A stretch of DNA of 5,340 nucleotides. It comes from Bacillota bacterium. GTDB lineage: Bacteria > Bacillota > Clostridia > Acetivibrionales > DSM-1351. Positions 1 to 5,340 of this stretch are shown here, piece by piece (position 1 is the stretch's first letter; each line of letters begins with the position of its first letter). Where the stretch lies: contig JAEVZU010000251.1 of the NCBI GenBank assembly GCA_023392075.1, positions 1 through 5,340 on the forward strand. Direction: 5' to 3'. Position numbers and translations under genes: made by a program. The notes beneath the pieces are model-generated. The model ran no database searches, was not told the origin of the DNA, and worked only from the letters and a program-made list of their open reading frames with translations.

Positions 1-220
1 AGCTTTTACGGCTTTCCTTTATAAAATCCAGTCCGCTTAATACAGGCATGGAAAGATCCACAACAGCAAGATCCACCTCCTGCGTCTTAAGAAAATTCAG
101 TCCAAGCAAACCGTTTGCAACATCCCCTACAACAGTCATTCCGCATTTTTCCCATGGCACCATTGAAATCAGGCCTTTTCGTGCCAATTTGTCATCGTCA
201 ATGATCAGTACCTTATACAT
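1..220 (-). CDS. Response regulator, YesN-type, N-terminal receiver part (gene runs off left edge)
   Basis: The first 73 residues of a two-component response regulator are visible; the 3' part lies outside the window. The start reads MYKVLIIDDDKLARKG, with the acidic pocket at D8-D10. The likely phospho-acceptor is D55 in VVDLSMPVLSG, a standard CheY-like beta-3 context. The ATG at 220-218 overlaps the end of the upstream kinase gene by 8 bases (stop TAA at 215-213), which implies translational coupling and one operon. A purine-rich AAAGGAAA lies somewhat far upstream, so coupling probably matters more than an independent ribosome-binding site. Partners of YesM-type kinases normally carry a C-terminal AraC-type helix-turn-helix and activate carbohydrate-uptake genes. 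That DNA-binding half is an expectation from the family and is not seen here. The receiver call is firm; the AraC-type output is an inference. Confidence 0.93.
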   Translation of the reverse strand, partial: MYKVLIIDDDKLARKGLISMVPWEKCGMTVVGDVANGLLGLNFLKTQEVDLAVVDLSMPVLSGLDFIKESRKS

Positions 221-1967
221 ATGGCTCGTTTCCTTTCCGGACAGGCAATAACAAAGTTACAGCCGTCCCTTCCTCAGGCTCACTTTTTATACTTAGCTGT
301 GCATCACTTCCATAGAAGGAAAGCAGGCTCATTTCTACATACCTCAGACCAATACCCTTGTTTGAACTACCCGTCGTCTGCATATGTTTTCCGTACCCTT
401 CAGGATTAAACCCATGTCCGTCATCCTTTATGGATACTTTGACATAGTTTTCATTTTCAAGCTTGATATCAATCCATAAGTTACCCAATTCATTGATATT
501 ATGGCATACGGCATTCTCAGCCAGGGGCTGCATTATAAAACGCGCGCAGGGAGCGTCAAGATAATCCCCCTCTTCAATGTTGAGCCAGACTTCGAAATCA
601 TACCTTTCCTTTTGAAGTTCAAGATATAGTTTCAAATATTTAAGTTCTGTCCGGAATGTGGCTTTTGTACTTGTCTTTCCAAGGCTGTAGCCAAGTATAT
701 AATTTAATTTATATATGAACCTTTCAATTACAGGCTGCTTATTTATGGTTGCCATGCAGTGGACAGAATGCAGTACATTCATTAGAAAATGAGGATTGAT
801 CTGATAATAGAGTTTATCTATTTCCAGCTGCTGTTTTTCCTTTTCCTGCTGACGCACATTCTCCAAAAGCTGTACAACCTCCTGTTTCATGTCATCAAAT
901 CTATTGAAAAGATTGTCAAATTCATCAATCTGAAATGAATGCTTTCCCGGAACAATATTGCCTTTTCCAACCTCCAGCATATCGCGCCCAAGGATTTGCA
1001 GGGGCCGGTAAATCAAGTGGACCAGCAAAAACCCGGTAATTGACACAAGTATCACCGCGGCGATAAAAACAAAGAAAACACTTAACTGCCAGGAATTCAT
1101 CTGTTTGTGATAGCTGGTTTCAGGTACCAGCAGCACGTTGTTAAAACCAAACTTGCTAACGGCCGAAAGATATGTGAACTCGCCTATTACTTGAACAGTA
1201 CCGCTTTTGGCATCCTTATCCACATTGATTGTGTCTCCGGCCTTGAATGCATCACTGCTGCTGAAACAAATCCGGCCGTTATTATCAACCTGCAGCAAAT
1301 CATATGCCACCTTACGGATTTGTGAAAGGGATTGGATGTTTTTTTTCGCACCCGTAAAAATTTCCCCATAGATAAGATAATCCTTGTCATCACTGAAACG
1401 CACCCTGCGGGTAAGAGAAACCACATCCTTTGACGACGAATAATTAAGACTCCTATGTATTGAATTCAGACTTATTGTATTTGTTTGAACAATCGTACCC
1501 AATTTCAGAGGATTTGAATTTTCTTTAACAGGCAAACTGAAAAACAGCATTTTCTGAGGTTTATCCACTGCTGACATATTACTGAAGTAACCGACAAGAG
1601 ATATATTTTCATGGCTGAACAGCATGGTATTTATATCGCTTGTGATTCTCCCCGATATTTCTATACGTTCATATCCGCCGCTTTGAGTGACATAATTGTT
1701 GACCAGCTTACCAACGTTGCCCTCAAGTGACATCTGCTGCGACAGCTGCACCAAAGTATAGTAGTCGGAGTCAATTTGTCCGGTCAGTTGAAGCAGATCA
1801 GCCTTCATTGTGGTCTCTATACGGTTTTTTTCAGCCGCCTGCAATGATATATAGGATACCGATACTACCAGTAAAAAACATAGTATCATACATACACTCA
1901 GAATCAAGCTCATCCTTTGCCTCAGCGTATGGATGTGAAACTTGGATTGCTTACCCTTTTCATTCAT
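213..1967 (-). CDS. Membrane sensor histidine kinase, YesM / LytS-like (HPK7-type)
   Basis: A 584-residue sensor kinase. It has a short cytoplasmic N-terminus, TM1 at about 19-42, a large extracytoplasmic sensing region at about 43-293 (probably Cache-like), and TM2 at about 294-318. A HAMP-type linker follows at about 319-370, then a charged coiled coil at about 360-385. The His_kinase domain reads LYYQINPHFLMNVLH with phospho-acceptor H393. The ATPase N-box is PLAENAVCHN (E484, N485), the G1 box DDGHGF is at 515-520, and the G2 box NKGIGL is at 536-541. This order and the INPHFL motif are characteristic of YesM-type kinases, which autophosphorylate and pass phosphate to a YesN-type regulator, here the overlapping downstream gene. 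The start is supported by AAGGAG at 1981-1976, 8 bases before the ATG. Family members usually carry INPHFLYN and ENAxxHG where this protein has INPHFLMN and ENAVCHN, a mild divergence. The ligand is unknown; many relatives respond to sugars or oligosaccharides. Confidence 0.95.
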   Translation of the reverse strand: MNEKGKQSKFHIHTLRQRMSLILSVCMILCFLLVVSVSYISLQAAEKNRIETTMKADLLQLTGQIDSDYYTLVQLSQQMSLEGNVGKLVNNYVTQSGGYERIEISGRITSDINTMLFSHENISLVGYFSNMSAVDKPQKMLFFSLPVKENSNPLKLGTIVQTNTISLNSIHRSLNYSSSKDVVSLTRRVRFSDDKDYLIYGEIFTGAKKNIQSLSQIRKVAYDLLQVDNNGRICFSSSDAFKAGDTINVDKDAKSGTVQVIGEFTYLSAVSKFGFNNVLLVPETSYHKQMNSWQLSVFFVFIAAVILVSITGFLLVHLIYRPLQILGRDMLEVGKGNIVPGKHSFQIDEFDNLFNRFDDMKQEVVQLLENVRQQEKEKQQLEIDKLYYQINPHFLMNVLHSVHCMATINKQPVIERFIYKLNYILGYSLGKTSTKATFRTELKYLKLYLELQKERYDFEVWLNIEEGDYLDAPCARFIMQPLAENAVCHNINELGNLWIDIKLENENYVKVSIKDDGHGFNPEGYGKHMQTTGSSNKGIGLRYVEMSLLSFYGSDAQLSIKSEPEEGTAVTLLLPVRKGNEPYV

Positions 1968-2069
1968 TGCAACTACTCCTTAAACAGATTTTGATAAAAA
2001 ATTCCAAGTAAATTAATATAAATATTACCAGATTTATAAATATCTTAAAGAGTCCTGCGTGCAATTTAA

Positions 2070-2099
2070 ATTTTAGCCTGTTAACATATGTATAGTCAA
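2070..2099 (-). promoter_or_regulatory. Sigma-A-type promoter of the kinase/regulator operon
   Basis: Read on the minus strand, TTGACT (2099-2094) and TAAAAT (2075-2070) are separated by 18 bases. The predicted start is near 2063, giving a leader of roughly 95 bases before the kinase ATG. The promoter sits just downstream of the terminator that ends the transporter transcript, which makes the kinase operon an independent unit. The match is by eye and the -35 is good. Confidence 0.6.
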
Positions 2100-2122
2100 G
2101 TAAAATAGGAAATGTTGGAGGT

Positions 2123-2162
2123 AAATAAAAAACTGACCGTGTAACCGATCAGTTTTTTATTT
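2123..2162. terminator. Intrinsic terminator, bidirectional in appearance
   Basis: The arms AAATAAAAAACTGA (2123-2136) and TCAGTTTTTTATTT (2149-2162) are perfectly complementary, with two further G-C pairs (2138/2147 and 2139/2146) possible inside. The stem has runs of six A and six T, so it has a U-tract on either strand. It lies 79 bases beyond the transporter stop, so its main role is probably to end minus-strand transcripts before the kinase promoter. No plus-strand gene ends here. Confidence 0.8.
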
Positions 2163-2169
2163 TAAATTA

Positions 2170-2218
2170 TTATACCCTCCATTGACAATGCATTGTACAT
2201 TGTCAATGGAGGGTATAA
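2170..2218. repeat. Perfect 21-bp inverted repeat with 7-base loop, in the transporter 3' region
   Basis: The left arm 2170-2190 is exactly complementary to the right arm 2198-2218, around the loop CATTGTA (2191-2197). The inner part is degenerate: ACAATGCATTGT (2185-2196) is itself a palindrome and CATTGT occurs twice, so the hairpin can form in two registers. It begins 23 bases past the transporter stop. Neither strand has a T-run directly after it, so it is not an intrinsic terminator by itself. It could stabilise the mRNA 3' end, be an operator-like site, or be a remnant of a small palindromic element. Confidence 0.9.
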
Positions 2219-2240
2219 AGATTCATGCCTTGATCCTGTT

Positions 2241-3578
2241 TTACGAATTGATCTCATCAAGAGTTCTGCCTTTGGTTTCTATACCCGCAACGGCAACAAC
2301 AACAGCCACTATTGCAAATACGGCAGTCAATATAAGGAATACATTATTGAAACCGGCCTGTTTGCCGTTTTCCTGATAGACCATTCCGACAATGTAGGGA
2401 GCCGCAATTGCACCGATACGTCCTACGGCTGCAGCCCAGCCTGTTCCGCTGCCTCTTACTTTTGTGGGATACACTTCGGGAGTATAGGCATATACCGCCC
2501 CCCATGCTCCCAAACTGAAAAAGTATAAGAGGCAGCCTGAAATCAGTATGGCATTTACGCTTCCCCCATGACCAAAAAGATAAGCTGCCACCGCAGTACC
2601 CGCCAGATAAATGACCAAAACCGGCTTACGTCCGATTTTCTCTATTAAATAGGCTGAGCTGTAATATCCCGGCAGCTGGGCAATACACATTATCAATGTA
2701 AATTCAAAGCCCTTCACCAGGCTGAAGCCCTTACCGACCAGAAGAGTCGGTGTCCACAACACGAAACCGTAATAGCCGAAATTAATACCCAGCCATAGTA
2801 TCCACAATACAACCGTCCTTCTCAAGTAAGCTCTGGACCATAATTCCGCCAACAATACCCGCTGCCTCTTATCCTGCTTATTCATGCCTTGGGCTGCTGT
2901 ACTCTCACTTTTGAGTCCGGCCTGCTGTTCCATTTTACTTACTATTTCACCGGCTTCCTTCAAAAGTCCTTTTTGTTCCAGATATCTTGGAGATTCCGGA
3001 ATTCCTTTTCTCAGGTAAGCCGCATACAAAGCAGGAATCCCTCCCAGTAAAAATCCGATTCTCCAACCGTATAACGGCAGCAGCAGGTAAGCTATCAATG
3101 CGGCGACGATCCATCCCCAGGCCCAGAAGCTTTCCAGAAACACCACCATTCTTCCCCGTGCCTTTGCCGGAGAAAACTCACTTACAAGTGTTGAAGCGGC
3201 AGGCAATTCTCCGCCCAACCCAAGTCCTGTCAGAAATCTGAAGAACAGAAGAAGTTCAAAATTCGGTGCAAATGCAGACATGGCACTGGCTATCCCAAAC
3301 AATATAAGCGTGTAGGTAACAACCGTTCTCCTGCCCCATCTGTCTGATACCATACCTGCTGCGGCGGCCCCCACAGCCATACCCACAGCCGAAGCGCTTC
3401 CCAGCAAACCCAGATCTGTGACAGTAAGCTGCCATTCTTTTCCGATAGATGCCATAACACCGGACACCATACCCTGATCCATGGCATCAAACATCCAGCC
3501 TAAACCGGTTAAAAACAATACCCTTCGAAGCATTGGAGTAACAGGCAGTCTGTCGATTCTTTGTGAAATACTGCTCAT
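2241..3578 (-). CDS. niaP: Major facilitator superfamily transporter, NiaP-like (probable niacin/nicotinate uptake)
   Basis: A 445-residue, 12-helix inner-membrane carrier. Helices lie at about 18-40, 55-78, 86-105, 108-131, 146-167, 172-190, 253-275, 290-312, 318-337, 341-366, 380-402 and 412-433. MFS signatures are clear: the loop 2-3 A-motif GMVSDRWGRR (75-84), its second copy LIEKIGRKPV (311-320), PESPRYL (194-200) and YTPEVYPTKVRGSG (365-378). These place it in the sugar/organic-ion porter branch. From memory, GLGWMFDAMD, GLGLGGELPAASTLVSE, RGRMVVFLESFWA, FGYYGFVLWTP and AQLPGYYSSAYLIEK closely resemble the Bacillus NiaP (YceI) niacin transporter. The hydrophilic central loop (about 191-250) seems longer than in that protein. 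The start is fixed by AGGAGG at 3590-3585, 6 bases before the ATG. It follows guaC by 66 bases and has its own candidate promoter there. Transport by MFS is firm; niacin as substrate is inferred, and another small aromatic or carboxylate substrate is possible. Confidence 0.88.
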   Translation of the reverse strand: MSSISQRIDRLPVTPMLRRVLFLTGLGWMFDAMDQGMVSGVMASIGKEWQLTVTDLGLLGSASAVGMAVGAAAAGMVSDRWGRRTVVTYTLILFGIASAMSAFAPNFELLLFFRFLTGLGLGGELPAASTLVSEFSPAKARGRMVVFLESFWAWGWIVAALIAYLLLPLYGWRIGFLLGGIPALYAAYLRKGIPESPRYLEQKGLLKEAGEIVSKMEQQAGLKSESTAAQGMNKQDKRQRVLLAELWSRAYLRRTVVLWILWLGINFGYYGFVLWTPTLLVGKGFSLVKGFEFTLIMCIAQLPGYYSSAYLIEKIGRKPVLVIYLAGTAVAAYLFGHGGSVNAILISGCLLYFFSLGAWGAVYAYTPEVYPTKVRGSGTGWAAAVGRIGAIAAPYIVGMVYQENGKQAGFNNVFLILTAVFAIVAVVVAVAGIETKGRTLDEINS

Positions 3579-3611
3579 TTATTTCCTCCTACATGAAAAC
3601 ATAATATCTGA

Positions 3612-3640
3612 CTTATACCATTTTTTATGCAATTTATCAA
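3612..3640 (-). promoter_or_regulatory. Candidate sigma-A promoter of the niaP-like gene
   Basis: In the 66-base gap after guaC, the minus strand carries TTGATA (3640-3635), a 17-base spacer and TATAAG (3617-3612), followed by the AGGAGG ribosome-binding site of the transporter. The predicted start is near 3605, so the leader is about 27 bases, too short for a riboswitch. No clear terminator separates guaC from this promoter, so read-through from guaC is also possible. Confidence 0.55.
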
Positions 3641-3644
3641 GAGC

Positions 3645-4628
3645 TTAATAAACCCGATCTCCATTAAAGATTGAATTCTTTACTACCACATAATCGACAT
3701 TTCTAAGCGCCTCGAGTGAAGTTCCTCCTGCATAGGAAATAGCTGACTGAAGGTCCTGCTCCATTTCTGTCAATGTATTTTTCAACGGTCCTCTGTAGTC
3801 GACAAACATCTTTTTGCCTTCTATATTCTTCCTTTCTCCTTTTTGAAATTCGGAAGCCGAACCGAAATATTCCTTATAAAGTTTTCCCTCAATAGTAATT
3901 GTTTCACCGGGGGATTCTTCATGTCCCGCAAATAAAGAACCGATCATTACCATTTTTGCGCCGAATCTTATAGATTTAGCTATGTCCCCATGTGTTCTGA
4001 TTCCACCGTCGGCAATAATAGGCTTGTTGGCAGCTTTTGAACACCAACGGAGTGCTGCCAGCTGCCAGCCTCCGGTCCCGAAACCCGTCTTGATTTTTGT
4101 TATGCACACCTTTCCGGGACCTATTCCGACTTTGGTAGCATCAGCACCGGCGTGTTCCAGTTCCCTTACAGCTTCCGGAGTCCCAATATTTCCTGCAATA
4201 ACAAAGCTGCCGGGCAAAAGCTTTTTTATATGCCGGAGCATTTTCAATACAGCATTGGAATGCCCATGTGCAATATCAATGGTAATATATTCGGGTGAAA
4301 GTCTTTCATCCGCCAGCTGCTGAATAAACTGATGTTCTTCCTCCTTTACCCCGACACTGACGGAAGCATACAACCCTTTCGACTTCATATTCTTAATAAA
4401 AGACAGCCGCTTTTCAGGGCAGAAGCGGTGCATAATATAAAAGTACCCATTTTGAGCCAAATACTCAGATATATTCTCATCAATAATAGTCTGCATGTTT
4501 GCAGGTACCACCGGCAGTCTGAACTTTATTCCTCCGAGCTGCACCGACGTATCACATTCCGTCCTGCTGTCAACTACACACTTGGCGGGAATCAGCTGAA
4601 TATCTTCATAATCAAATACATTCTCCAT
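3645..4628 (-). CDS. guaC: GMP reductase, Bacillus/Staphylococcus type (GuaC)
   Basis: A complete 327-residue enzyme of the IMPDH/GMPR TIM-barrel family. It reduces GMP to IMP with release of ammonia using NADPH, feeding guanine nucleotides back to the IMP branch point in the cytosol. The signature GIGPGKVCITKIKTGFGTGGWQ begins at 168 and contains the catalytic cysteine C175 and nearby T177. The phosphate-binding region includes IIADGGIRTHGDIAKSIRFGA (204-224) and MIGSLFAGHEESPGE (228-242), and YFGSASEFQKGE is at 254-265. The lack of a CBS-domain insert and the length of about 325 residues separate it from IMP dehydrogenase (about 480-490 residues). EMEQDLQSAISYAGG (288-302) and the C-terminus VVVKNSIFNGDRVY fit the Gram-positive GuaC subgroup. 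The start is supported by TGAGG at 4640-4636, 7 bases before the ATG. It is the first gene of the left-going group; its own promoter is not obvious. Confidence 0.97.
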   Translation of the reverse strand: MENVFDYEDIQLIPAKCVVDSRTECDTSVQLGGIKFRLPVVPANMQTIIDENISEYLAQNGYFYIMHRFCPEKRLSFIKNMKSKGLYASVSVGVKEEEHQFIQQLADERLSPEYITIDIAHGHSNAVLKMLRHIKKLLPGSFVIAGNIGTPEAVRELEHAGADATKVGIGPGKVCITKIKTGFGTGGWQLAALRWCSKAANKPIIADGGIRTHGDIAKSIRFGAKMVMIGSLFAGHEESPGETITIEGKLYKEYFGSASEFQKGERKNIEGKKMFVDYRGPLKNTLTEMEQDLQSAISYAGGTSLEALRNVDYVVVKNSIFNGDRVY

Positions 4629-4857
4629 GTTAATACCTCAAGATAATTGTTTACAATAATTGAAAGTTATAAAATAGTTGTAATTTTGCCTGGCATAAAC
4701 AAACTTTGGAATTACAAGGTTTAGTATTTCACAGTTCTGCTTTAATATATCCTTTTTATATCCTTTGAAAACATTTTACCTCTTTTACACGCTATTTCCC
4801 TTAATTAACGTTGCAGGTTAAATTGCTTCAATTTGCATTTAACATTTAAATAGATTA
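4629..4857. other. AT-rich guaC upstream region with small repeats and no gene
   Basis: No credible ORF is present. Visible elements are the guaC ribosome-binding site (4636-4640), a 12-bp inverted repeat ATTGTTTACAAT (4646-4657), the short palindrome TGCCTGGCA (4687-4695), and a hairpin AAACTTTG/CAAGGTTT (4701-4708/4715-4722, one T-G pair). The best minus-strand promoter I can draw is TTTTCA (4771-4766), 16 bases, TATATT (4749-4744), which gives a guaC leader of about 110 bases; this is weak. I see no purine-riboswitch core and no recognisable purine-repressor operator. Confidence 0.4.
4746..4766. repeat. Tandem 10-base direct repeat at 11-base period upstream of guaC
   Basis: TATATCCTTT occurs at 4746-4755 and again at 4757-4766, exactly one DNA helical turn apart. 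It overlaps the weak candidate guaC promoter. It could be a protein-binding direct repeat or simple AT-rich slippage. Confidence 0.75.
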
Positions 4858-4885
4858 TTGTTATTTTACCGGATTTAACTATAAT
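4858..4885 (+). promoter_or_regulatory. Plus-strand sigma-A promoter driving the structured element
   Basis: TTGTTA (4858-4863), a 16-base spacer and a perfect TATAAT (4880-4885) point rightward. The predicted start at about 4891-4893 is only a few bases before the first strand (from 4896, possibly 4887) of the long helix described next. This placement supports real transcription of the palindromic region on the plus strand. The promoter is predicted by eye. Confidence 0.6.
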
Positions 4886-4891
4886 GCTGAG

Positions 4892-5284
4892 AGTTAATTT
4901 AACGCGTTGTGCCAATTGATATTTTTATTTTGCTTACGGATAGATTCAACCTTAAATCAACTGGTACGCGGGGACAACTTCATGAAATAAGACGCACGGT
5001 TAAAAACAATCGCAATAAATTGTCGACAAAGGTAAAGTGGTTTTGCCGGCAAAGCAGCAGGACGCTGCTTTGAGCTTCAAATCGAGACAGGATGTCGAGT
5101 TTGAGCGGCGGAAAAACCGCTTTAACTGAGTCGATACAATTTATTGCAATTGTTTTGGGTGCGTCCTTATTTCATGAAGTTAGTACGGAAGTACCAGTTG
5201 ATATAAAATTTATACAGGTAAAGCAAAATTTAAATTAATTTGCACAACAAGGTTTAAATTAGCCTGCACAACACGTTAATTCAG
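4892..5284 (+). ncRNA. Candidate large structured non-coding RNA (about 390 bases, family not recognised)
   Basis: Hand folding gives a nested rod. P1 is 4899-4912/5266-5279 (13 of 14 paired). P2 is 4927-4937/5218-5229. P3 is 4956-4967/5191-5202 (12 bp, perfect). P4 is 4976-4997/5159-5181 (22 bp, one bulge). P5 is 5003-5027/5130-5156 (24 bp, one mismatch, a 2-base bulge). P6 is 5033-5048/5106-5124. P6 closes a three-way junction with P7 (5050-5058/5064-5072, loop AGGAC) and P8 (5075-5105, apical AGGAT). The 5' and 3' ends pair and a good promoter precedes the 5' end, which favours a discrete RNA. No clear terminator follows, so the 3' end is uncertain. There is no ORF inside. The alternative is a miniature palindromic mobile element. 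The structure is seen directly; function and strand are inferred. Confidence 0.6.
5232..5275. repeat. Direct repeat pair containing TGCACAACA, period 24
   Basis: AAATTA-NNN-TGCACAACA-N-G occurs at 5232-5251 and again at 5256-5275. Both copies are complementary, through TGCACAAC, to the single left-arm stretch GTTGTGC (4906-4912). The second copy gives the better P1 helix; the first gives a shorter alternative (AATTTAA and GTTGTGC pairing around an internal loop). Confidence 0.8.
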
Positions 5285-5314
5285 TTTATTACTTATGATG
5301 CTTTTCAGTTTATT
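5280..5314. repeat. Direct repeat TTCAGTTTATT, period 24, past the right end of the element
   Basis: An exact 11-base repeat lies at 5280-5290 and 5304-5314, with a partial TTCAG at 5322-5326. The period is the same 24 bases as in the preceding repeat pair. The region to the right edge is AT-rich and shows no gene. Confidence 0.75.
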
Positions 5315-5340
5315 GATTGTGTTCAGATTTTGAAGTAAAA

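Noticed and set aside
1187..1426. Second minus-strand frame of 79 codons inside the kinase gene
   Set aside because: It overlaps the kinase in another frame and gives low-complexity, unconvincing protein.
2114..2121. GGAGG on the plus strand resembling a ribosome-binding site
   Set aside because: The terminator follows immediately and there is no open frame.
2182..2528. Plus-strand open frames starting in the palindrome and running into the transporter gene
   Set aside because: They are antisense to a well-supported MFS gene, have no convincing ribosome-binding site, and their translations show no family resemblance.
3982..4646. Plus-strand open frames of 113 and 104 codons opposite guaC
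   Set aside because: They are shadows of guaC, whose protein matches its family end to end.
4629..4800. Purine riboswitch or purine-repressor operator before guaC
   Set aside because: The conserved purine-riboswitch core and loop sequences are not visible, and no known operator motif is recognisable.
4982..4990. ATG inside the structured element as a small-peptide start
   Set aside because: The frame is ATG AAA TAA, so it ends at once.
5232..5314. CRISPR array
   Set aside because: Repeats are only 9-11 exact bases, two copies each, of two different kinds, without regular spacers or a leader.
4887..5340. Retron msr-msd or intron RNA
   Set aside because: A long hairpin would fit, but no reverse transcriptase is present in the window and no recognisable conserved motif was seen; it stays possible only if such a gene starts beyond 5340.

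Overview
The window looks like a low-GC Bacillota chromosome, most likely a clostridial or Paenibacillus-like lineage. The reasons are strong AGGAGG-type ribosome-binding sites, AT-rich gaps with sigma-A-type promoters, a YesM/YesN-type two-component pair, and a GMP reductase of the short Bacillus/Staphylococcus type. The organism call is an inference; no rRNA or other marker gene is present.

Layout: all four recognisable genes lie on the minus strand. Reading in their direction (right to left), guaC (GMP reductase, 4628-3645) is followed after 66 bases by a niaP-like major facilitator transporter (3578-2241), which has its own promoter in that short gap. After the transporter stop come a perfect 21-bp inverted repeat (2170-2218) and a separate A/T-flanked intrinsic terminator (2123-2162). 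A new promoter (2099-2070) then drives a sensor histidine kinase (1967-213), which overlaps by 8 bases the start of its response regulator (220 to beyond the left edge). The kinase and regulator form one translationally coupled signalling operon whose signal and targets cannot be read here. guaC (purine salvage, NADPH-dependent) and the niacin-type transporter (NAD precursor uptake) may be loosely linked, but this is speculative.

The right-hand 712 bases (4629-5340) contain no credible protein gene. The first part, up to about 4857, is AT-rich leader or promoter DNA for guaC, with a 10-base direct repeat at one-helical-turn spacing and small hairpins. From 4858 there is a good plus-strand promoter (TTGTTA, 16 bases, TATAAT). 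Its predicted start lies just before an approximately 390-base imperfect palindrome (about 4887-5284). This folds by hand into a long interrupted rod whose ends pair with each other and whose apex is a three-way junction with two AGGAY-loop hairpins. I do not recognise it as a named RNA family. It is the most interesting item in the window: either a large structured non-coding RNA or a miniature palindromic mobile element. Short direct repeats with a 24-base period lie in and beyond its right arm.
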